From Fragilaria radians (Eukaryota; Bacillariophyta; Fragilariophyceae; Fragilariales; Fragilariaceae): a stretch of 39,726 nucleotides of DNA. The notes under the pieces are model-generated. The model did not search any database. It had not been told where the DNA came from and worked only from the letters and a program-made list of their open reading frames with translations. The stretch is from the NCBI GenBank assembly GCA_900642245.1, contig CAAAJI010000064.1, positions 114,630-154,355 of the forward strand, in the 5' to 3' direction. Positions 31,644 through 39,726 of this stretch are shown here, piece after piece (position 1 is the first letter of the stretch; every line of letters starts with the position of its first letter). The position numbers were made by a program, and so were the translations under genes.

Positions 31644-33360
31644 TTACACATTGACAGTACCCGTCGTCCCATATATGTCAGCATCGGGAAGAAAGTTTTC
31701 GGCAGTGCAATGTCGAACTGGACGACCGAAAGTATCTTGAATGGGCCTTGCATTACTTTCTTGATAATGGATACTAGTCCTTTTACAATACGGATCCACG
31801 TAATCAAATTGTATTCGTTTCAATTGTTCCAACTGCTCATAACTCATCTGCATCGGAATATCGGATATGAACCATGTGACAACTTCGGAACAGGGCGGTT
31901 CCGTGAAGGATCCGTCATAGGCAAAAAAGTAAATACTGGGCATTAGCATCTCATGATAGGGTGAGAAGATGTAATGTTGCATTCGACGTAATGTGCGATT
32001 CGAATACTCATCGTCCATTTGTGAATTCCCCCCGGATGTTGTGGTTGAGTCTTGACCTGATCGTTGTGACGATGTGGTTGTTAGATTGACCGATGACAGG
32101 GTTCCATTTTGAGCAACGGCACTAGCCGCAGTACATTGAGAGGCATGTAAATCAAAAATATATTGAAAGTGATCAATTATATCCTGCAAGACACTATTGT
32201 ATCCCGTCAGACTTGCTCTCATGAGAGAAACAATTGTTGGGACACGTCGTCTTGATGGATGGATGTGATAGATCTGCATTTCGGCATCGAACCGTTCTCC
32301 ATTTATCAAATGTTCGGAAGGGATTTTAAAATCAATGTGTATGGCATCTGCATTACCACCCCAATCGTTAGGGAAATCTGCCTGTGGTGGATCTGGTTCA
32401 CTGCATGGAACCAAATTAATTTCTCGACATGGACGTCGGGGTAACTTTAAGCGCAGTTTGTTATTTAATATTTGAGGCTCTATTAGGCCACTTCGTAATG
32501 TAAAATCCCCCCTCTGTTGCAAGAAGAATTATTGTTAGGATGGAGGAATGTAATTTCATGCTTCGATAGTCATAATGATACAAATGAATGCAATTTTTTT
32601 CCATTTCACTTACTCTAGTTCGAATCTGATGAGTTTCATTGCAAACTCCCCCATTATCCCTAACATCAATCGGACTTTGTTCCCCAATTCGTTCGCAACG
32701 ATTCTTATACGGATTTTTGTTGGCAAGTATTCCTGCCCAAGGACCAGTCCCATTTTGATCAAACTCTTTCCAGTACCAGTCTGCTGGTGTCGTCCGTGTC
32801 CCCCAAACATTGTTTTTGTATTCAATCACATATGTGGTTGAATTTAATCGTAGCAATTCTGGATATCCAGGTCCCCAGTTGGCATCGCGCTGATCGTTGT
32901 AGTCAAAATAAGACTCGTCCGGATACTGAGGGGGCGCATTTGGTGGATAACGAGTTGCAATAGTTGGAACTTCGCTGGGTATTGTTGTATAGCTTGGATA
33001 TGAACTTGGCATTTTCGTCGGGGAGATGCTAGGATCAATTGATGGTGCTTTCGAGGGTTTACTTGACTCAACGCTTGATGGTTCTATTGAAGGAGAAGGA
33101 GATGGCATTGGAGATGATGTAGGTATCCTCGACGGCTGTTTTGATCTAGTTACAGTCGGAAAGGGACTCGGGCCAAAAGACGGTGATTGCGTTGGAGGAT
33201 TGGAAGGAGAATCTGTGAAACGAAGGGGATCAATTTCTCGAGAATCATGGCTGAATCGACCGTCATAGACACTTAGCGAATGATATAGTACAATCTCAGT
33301 CCACTCGCGAAGTGCGTGGGTTCCTAATATCAGTAAGGGGAACTCCAATACTCGAAGCAT
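31644..33360 (-). CDS. Alpha-carbonic-anhydrase-like surface protein lacking zinc ligands (exons 33360-32614, 32513-31644)
   Basis: This 538-residue protein starts at ATG 33360, the first after an in-frame stop. The N-terminus (LEFPLLILGTHAL) could be a weak signal peptide. Residues ~48-135 form a Ser/Pro/Thr-rich linker (SPMPSPSPSIEPSS) typical of diatom wall or surface proteins. The donor ACTAGA|GTAAGT and acceptor TTGCAACAG|AGG are both phase 0, removing a 100-bp intron and joining HQIRT to RRGDFTLRS. The CA fold is clear: GEQSPIDVRDN, PSEHLINGERFDAEM and YDGSFTEPPCSEVVTW all match alpha-CA landmarks. But the zinc site reads His308-Ile-Asp310 where FHFHW is usual, and Gln329 replaces the third ligand His of AELHLVH. 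Two of three ligands are therefore absent, so CO2 hydration by the normal mechanism is unlikely. The role is more likely binding, as in CA-related proteins. Confidence 0.85.
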
Positions 33361-34343
33361 TTAACGATTTTATAGGATCGTTCTTAGATCAGGACACAAG
33401 CAACGACAACAAATAAGGTCTTGTGAAATTCGTATCAGGTGTTGTTCTATCGTTCGTGTCCTAATTTGATAAGATTCTCTTTCTTGTTTCATCGATCAAC
33501 GCATCCTAACGAGGTGCTCCGAGGCACATCACGAAAACTTGCCTAACAATTTAGCCATCTTTTTTCCATGTGTTCGTTATTATGGTTCGTAACGGCTAGT
33601 GACATACCGTCGTCGTGATAGTATAAAATAATGGAAAATCATGCGAATGATGCCACTAACATAACATCGTTGTAAGCATTCACAATTGGAGCAAGTGCAA
33701 ATGTGAAAAAAAAACAGCGGTAAGTTATTCATTTATAAGATGTTTCGAACCCTGGATTCTAACGATGGTCCGATTGTGAAAGGAATAGGAGGAAGACATT
33801 AAATGGCAATAATCAATTGCTAACTCAAAAGCAGTTGAGTGAGCTTGCAATTTATGAGCAGTGTAGCATTAGTAATAATATCCTATATGTAGAAATAACT
33901 TTAATGTTGGGCCATTAATTGAATTTTAAGCAAAACAAATATTTTGACAATTCATAACTTGTCAACTAGTTAAAATAAGAAACCTGAGAACATACATCTA
34001 AACTGACCTTATGCTAGCTAAACCTAAAATTTGAGTACTAGTTGTGCAAGAAATAGAGAAGTTATTCAATTTTATCGAAGGATCCCAATTAGGGGTCATA
34101 ATTCATGTTCTGCGCTAAATTACACCTCATTGGTGCAAATGAAACAGAGAAGGAAGAGAAAATGCTGGATAAGCTTAGTTTGTCTACTGGTAACCTATAC
34201 TCAATTAGCCAAAATAAAGTTAATATGCATATATTTTATAAGACTCACTGGTGTCAGTCTTGATCAACAAATGAATCATTTTTGAGGGAATATAACATTT
34301 TAAGATTGAAAGCCTTAGGCTATCATGAGTATTAGTTTGAAAG
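33361..34343. other. 1 kb intergenic region
   Basis: Contains the promoter of the CA-like gene and the 3' flank of the giant gene. A 7-bp inverted repeat, TTGACAA/TTGTCAA with an 8-nt spacer, lies at 33944-33965. A plus-strand 84-codon frame (34031-34285) has no features. Nothing else is recognised. Confidence 0.45.
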
Positions 34344-37300
34344 TCATACGTAATCAGGTTTCCAGAATGGCAAACACTTTGAGTCTGCCCTCGTGGTGAG
34401 TGAGGAGAGTAGACCAATGGATCTAGCAAATTTGAGAAATTCCAAAAATGCACTTGCTTTAGCCTCATTGATATCTGGATGGTAGTAAACACCCTGCACC
34501 GATTTTGAGTTTCCATTATTCATTGATGTGAAAGTTTGAATTGGAAAACTTTGATCTATCCGCTTTGTAAAGGATGCATTCCACCAGCCTCCTGGCAAGC
34601 TATTCATAATCCAATCAACGTTTTTCAATGAAGAGTTTCCTCTTCCAGGCATTTTCACAATGAAGGCAAACGTGTTACTTAAATTTGTCGTGCAAAGACT
34701 TTTAAATACACGGGCTTCTTCGTCGGTTACGAATTTGTTTTCGTCTCTTTTATAGGCTGCAAGCGCAGAAACTTTTTTTGATGATTTTTTCGATGAATTA
34801 TCTAGTTTAGTATCGTTCAATGTAGGATTCAGGTGAGGATTTTGCCAGAGGGTGATTACTTTTTCAATCGCTTCAGTTGCATCCTCTCGGCTTCTATACC
34901 AATATAAATCATCATGATTTGGGCCCAAGGTTTTGCCCCCAATCGCTTTTAAGTAAATGTTTTTTTCTCGATCGCGGTATAACGCTGTGTAACATTTTTT
35001 TCCAAAGCCATCAAGTTCTTCCTTGATACAGAGATCTAACGGGCTGTACATAGGATACTGTTTACGTAAATCTACGCCCTCTGGATTAACCTTTTCAACA
35101 TGAAGAAAAAAGCAGGCACGTCCACGCAAGCAACCTCGAGATGAGTCATAATGGTGACATAGCTTCTTTCCTTGCGCAAGACGCTTAAGTGTCATTGTCG
35201 GAAGATCATCCGCGCTATAAAAAGAATTGGAATCCTTGTCTGACGACAGCAAAGAATTTTCATTATGCTTAGATGAATGTGAATTCGTGTAATGCTTGGC
35301 ATCGTAAACAACATCAGCTGCATATGATTTGGTATTCAGAGTTGAGTTGCCGTCGAAAGCTTTAGAGTAGAGCGACTTGTCATCGGTGCTCGATATCTCT
35401 TCATTTGATTGCTCCTTATCCTCAACATCTTCATCATTTATGTTGAGATCTTCCATTACCTCGTCTGAATCTTCCCTCACACCAAGTAGCTTGAGGATCA
35501 TTTTGGAAGTGTGCCTTTCCGATTCTCTATCCTGATCTTTTGAAATGACTTCATCAATCATTAGTGCTAACGTCCTCGGCGATACTCCTTTCTCGTTCTT
35601 GATGTTTATATCTGCACCACAGGAAATGAGTTCTGTTACCAAGGCAACATCATTTAGGTAGACAGCCGCATGTAGTGGTGTTATATGGGGTGATTCAGGT
35701 TGCTGCATGTCAAAGTCGAGCTCCGGCATACCTGCTGATTCTCGGCGCTTATCAGAATTAAAAGCCTTCATGTCATTAATGAGCTGCTTTAATTCCTTTC
35801 GATACCGCTCTCTTTTCTCCCCAATTTTAGACTTCGTCTCATCACGAAGCTTTCGAATAAGAAGAAGTGCTTTACCAGACTGCAATTTATCTGTTTTTGG
35901 CATATCAACCGTCAGCATTGCAGAATCTGTTGCTGTAACTGCACTCTTAATTTCATCCAACTGGCGAGATTGCTTCGCTAATTCAATTAATCGATCTGAA
36001 TTTCCGACGGACTTGAAAAAAGTCAGTACAAAAGTCCTTTCCCCTGATAAGTAGCGATCGGGAAGTGACTCGTTATAATAGAATTTGTAGCGGGTACCCC
36101 GGGTGTCCGGCCAATGTATTGATTCTGCCCACTCTTCAGCTAATTGCTTAGTGCCCAGAATCTCGCCCAAAATCATAATTTGACAAACAAAATTATCCCC
36201 TTTAGTTAGGGGGGCTGCATTCGTAAGGCGAAGATTTTCCACGCGATCCATTCTTACTTCATACCTAGCCCACTTTTTTAGACAAGCACTATTGGCCATA
36301 ACATCACGTGCTCGATCAAATATCTTCAGCAAGTTAACCTTACATACTATTTCGTCGAATTTTTTCTTTGCTTCCTCTGTGGGGTTTGTTCTCAAAATAT
36401 GCAGAAGCGAATCTCTAATGCTTTTCGCATAGTTTTCAGGGATGTCTTTGGAATGTACACCTTCTGGTCGTGTGTCCGCACCTGCTTTGAGAAGCTCGAA
36501 CACCTCTAGGCATCCTTTATGAGAAATTGCTTGAATTAGCTCTGCATGACTTCGAACCACCTCTGATGACGAAATGTCTCTTGATTCCGGTTCTTCGGTT
36601 GATAACTTTTCGGAACAGGTGCGAAATTTCAGAGACTCGCTAGCATTTAAGGATTTGTCAAACACAGTAGTTTCAAATTCTGGTGCCCACTTAATCAAAA
36701 CAGGCTTACTTCGTTTGGGGGCATTGGCGAGATTTCTAAACATGGACTGCACTTGCTTTGGATTTAAAGTTTGGAATTTGCTTGATTTTTTCAATATGGA
36801 AGTAGTAAAAGTTGAACTCCGATGCCTAGGTTGTGAAAACACCGCGTTGGCAGCGTTGTGCATTTGTCCAGATACTTGTATCGCAGTCTGTTTGCTATTT
36901 GCCGAGACATCTTCAGTTACCGCTTTATCTGATGTTTGAAAGACCTTGGTATCCACATAAGCATCCAACGAAGTTCCCACATGAACAGAATGAGAAGGTA
37001 AGACATCAACACCTTTTGCGTTGTTGTCTGTCGTTAGAGAGGCATTTCTGGAAATTGAGATATCGGTTTTTTTCACCACTCTTTTGCTGTTTTCGCTAAT
37101 TAATCTAGCTTCGTTGGATATGGCTGAGGCTGGAGTTTCTACTTTTCCAGATTCGAACTCACGTAAACTTCCATCCCAACCCTGTAAATTGGAGCTTCCT
37201 ATCCAAGTCGAGTTTGCGCTCCAATATCTTCCTCTATCTCGAGTATTTTCTTTTTTGACATCAGTGTTGATAAACCGGATTCGAATGTTGGTATCATTAG

Positions 37301-39619
37301 GGGATACCCTGCAGATTTTATAAAATTTTCTGAGTCGCTTATAAGAAGCGATCGGTTCCCAAACAGCAGAAGTTCCCAAAGCTGCAGCTGTTATTATAGT
37401 TCCAGGGGATATGCGAGAATCTTTAACAGAAGGACTAACCGAATGGATTTGACACTTATTATCTTTGGTCGTCATCACATAAAAGCCCAAGTTTTTCTTA
37501 GCGTCGAATACCACTTCATACTCTTTTTGACCTGAGTCAGCAGGGCGTGAAATATGCGCTTGATTCTTTTCTAATTGACCTAATGGAGCTGCTTCCACTA
37601 AAAAGGTATTGCCCTTCCTAATCACTTCTGAATCATGGCCTCTCTTGAAAACGCTTGCCCAACCTTCCAGACATGGACAACCTTGTCGACAGATCGTACC
37701 AAATCGCTGTTGCTTCAAGTGTGATTCCCACATTTTGCACAATCTATTGAATAAATTTTCGTTGCTTTCTTTTGGAAACTCCTCCTTTAAAAGGGGCATA
37801 AATTTGGGTGCAAAATATTTAGAAAAACCGACTTCTCGGGGTCTCTGAGTATTAGGATGCTTTTTCATCATATCTGAGATAACTGTTGAAGTTAGGTCAT
37901 CAAGATGAAATGAACATTGACAGTCAGAGATGCAGGCTGAACCATACCGCTCTTTGTGTCTCTGCCACATTGAACTAACAACAGAACTCAAATGAATGCC
38001 ACCGAAATCAATGTCCTTTATCTTTTCGAATTTTTTGGCAAATCTCTTGTAAAGAAGTATACCTCGACTGTTTGACGATTTAGCAGTGACAGTGCCAGTA
38101 GGTGGTCGAAGTTTGTTACCCAGATCAATGAATCGCAACTGATTTAGCCGAAGAGTATTCACTAACCATTCCTGAGCTTCATCTACGAATGCTTTGTTCC
38201 CTTGGAATTCCACAACGACTGTTTGTGGATCATCTACCTTGTCTCGAATAGATATATGGAAGTTTCGAAATTTGATGCCCTTTGAATTTTTGAAGTATTT
38301 TTCCAAATCCTCTTTCTCTATTAAGAGGTCGCTTGAGTTTCCAATGAACTTTGGTACTTCTTTCTTTACGCAAAGACTGGGGTTGCCGACAAAGTCGACA
38401 TCTAACACTATATCTCCTTTAACTTTGATCTCGCGATTACACTGTTGAATTTGCGACGCAACTATTTTGCAAGTTAATTTTGCTTCATGAATGCCCCAGT
38501 CTCTATCTTTGCAAGACTGCTCATGCGTAACAGCCTCTTTTGGATCCACCACGTTTTGAGCGCGACCTCCTGGTTTTTCATGGTTAGTGACAGCCTCTTT
38601 GATTCTGTTCCATGTGAGCTCATCGAGTTCACTGAATTCAGCCTCTGTGATTTCATCATCCAGTTGCTCCATAACCTCTTTTTCTTCAGCATAACAAATA
38701 TCAGAATCAAGCTTTCGTAGAATATTAATCTCTTCTTCATCATAACCAATATCCATATCATCTTCTGGACTTAAATTAGGTACAGTCCAATCTGATCCAT
38801 CAGCATCATCTTGATCGTACCCATTTTGGATGATTCAATTGGGGAATTTTTTTCGTGAGGCTTCTTTGTTGGTCTTTCGCCATCAATTGATACTTTATCT
38901 AACTTTCTCTTATTTGCAGCTTCTCCCCTCTTGCTCGGTTGTGGCTTTTTGGACGTGTGAGTATTTGCTATGCCTTGTGTAGAATTGGCATTTGAACCTT
39001 TTTCCTTGTCTGCAAGATTGGAGAGAATATTTTGCTTCACTGAGAGCCCATCGTTGGAAAATAACAGTGGATGAGTCTCTGAGTTGGAACTCTTAGTAGC
39101 GACTTGTGTAGAGGCATGTAATTTTGATGACGTCGATGCATTTTCATTCCCTATGTAGTGAGGATGACATTCAGGAACATTTTGGATACTAGAGTGCTTT
39201 GCATCAACATATTTCTCAATATGAGAATGTGCAACTATATTAGAAGTCGGAACCTGGGTCGTTGGCTCGGGCATAAAATCATCATCACTACTATCCATAG
39301 TGGAACTGCTATTCTTTGAAGTATTGTTTGAAGCGATATTCAAATTAGGCTCTTGTGTGTGGTTTTTGCTCACAAGTTGCGGTTCTATCGTATCTTCTCC
39401 TTGGAAAAGAGGATCTGACTCGTCAAATTCAAAAAGAGGTTGGCCTAAATAGGCGCCGTCTGTTACTAACGGCATAACTGGTTCGGATCTCAAGATTTGC
39501 TCCGCAGCTCTAGCATTTCGAATTTGTTTGAGCGTGTGGGAAGGCGTGGCTCGTATTTTCCCCAATTCATCTAGATTGATTACTGCTTGCTTTCTTATTG
39601 GTTTTGTGATCTCACTCAT
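34344..39619 (-). CDS. Giant multidomain protein: duplicated Cys module, PDZ-like, ankyrin, CCCH finger (exons 39619-38821, 38764-34344)
   Basis: About 1739 residues from ATG 39619. A 56-bp intron (donor ATGG|GTACGA, acceptor GTCCAG|AA, phase 1, CTAAT before the AG) joins the two frames. The alternative is a lost A near 38824, which would keep the acidic DDADGSDWTVPN stretch as coding. The N-terminal ~260 residues are polar. A tandem module near residues ~503-632 repeats MW-x2-H...[YF]G-x2-C-x3-C-x-C (GSACISDCQC, then GTICRQGCPC). A PDZ-like segment spans ~680-767 (YEVVFDAKKNLGFYV, then ISPGTII). Ankyrin-like units lie at ~1004-1034 and, more clearly, ~1292-1334 (TPLHAAVYLNDVALVTELI, then CGADINIKN). 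A CCCH finger C-x8-C-x5-C-x3-H is at 1469-1488. The C-terminal ~250 residues have no known match. An RNA-related scaffold is plausible; function is unknown. Confidence 0.75.
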
Positions 39620-39726
39620 TCGAAAGCCTACGGATGATTGTAATCACGAATTTGACAGTTTAATCTAATCCTCTGGTCGAAAATGGACAGTTTTCCCTCC
39701 AAAAAAAAATGGAATAATGTGTTATG
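39620..39726. other. Upstream flank of the giant gene, to window end
   Basis: Only 107 bp of 5' flank are visible, with a 9-base A run at 39702-39710. Nothing else is clear. Confidence 0.4.

Noticed and set aside
33026..33268. Plus-strand Gly/Asp-rich frame opposite the CA-like linker
   Set aside because: It is the antisense shadow of the Ser/Pro repeat codons of the CA-like gene.
33740..33765. Minus-strand GGGTTCGAAAC resembling a tRNA T-arm
   Set aside because: The flanking bases do not form a 5-bp T-stem and no cloverleaf can be drawn.

Overview
The window is nuclear DNA of a photosynthetic stramenopile, most probably a diatom. The signs are short spliceosomal introns (53-237 bp, GT...AG), AT-rich intergenic DNA, mitochondrial nuclear-encoded genes (Rieske protein, mL46), a small plastid protein whose presequence looks like a signal peptide followed by Phe at +1, surface proteins with Ser/Pro-rich linkers, and a three-copy zinc-module protein of a type I associate with diatoms. 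No rRNA, tRNA, CRISPR array or intact transposon was recognised. Several obvious reading frames begin at TTG or GTG; starts were moved to the first credible ATG, and split frames were joined through introns.

Layout, left to right: the 3' part of an MRS2/CorA Mg2+ transporter (+) converges on the mitochondrial ribosomal protein mL46 (-, one intron). A 3 kb AT-rich gap follows, then a secreted 1189-residue protein with a C-terminal PC-esterase/TBL-like acyl-esterase domain (+) and a 1064-residue protein with three C-x2-C...H-x3-C modules (+). Next are a small plastid-targeted membrane protein (+), an unrecognised polytopic membrane protein (-, one 53-bp intron) and a three-EGF type I membrane protein (-). 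TGS1 cap hypermethylase (-) and the Rieske subunit of complex III (+, one intron) diverge from a shared 1.3 kb region.

From 26.7 to 33.4 kb genes are packed and alternate in strand: PRMT7 (+, interrupted by one -1 frameshift at a slippery A-run), a SpoU/TrmH methyltransferase (-), a membrane-anchored histidine acid phosphatase with an altered catalytic HD motif (+), and an alpha-carbonic-anhydrase-like surface protein that has lost two of three zinc ligands (-, one intron). The window ends with a giant (about 1739 residues) minus-strand protein combining a duplicated Cys module, a PDZ-like segment, ankyrin repeats and a CCCH zinc finger.

The genes do not form one pathway. Loose themes are organelle function (mL46, Rieske, plastid protein), the cell surface (PC-esterase, EGF, phosphatase, CA-like) and methyl transfer to RNA or proteins (TGS1, PRMT7, SpoU). 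The best candidates for undescribed biology are the triple zinc-module protein, the PC-esterase fusion, the giant multidomain protein, the two degenerate-active-site surface enzymes, and the frameshift in PRMT7.
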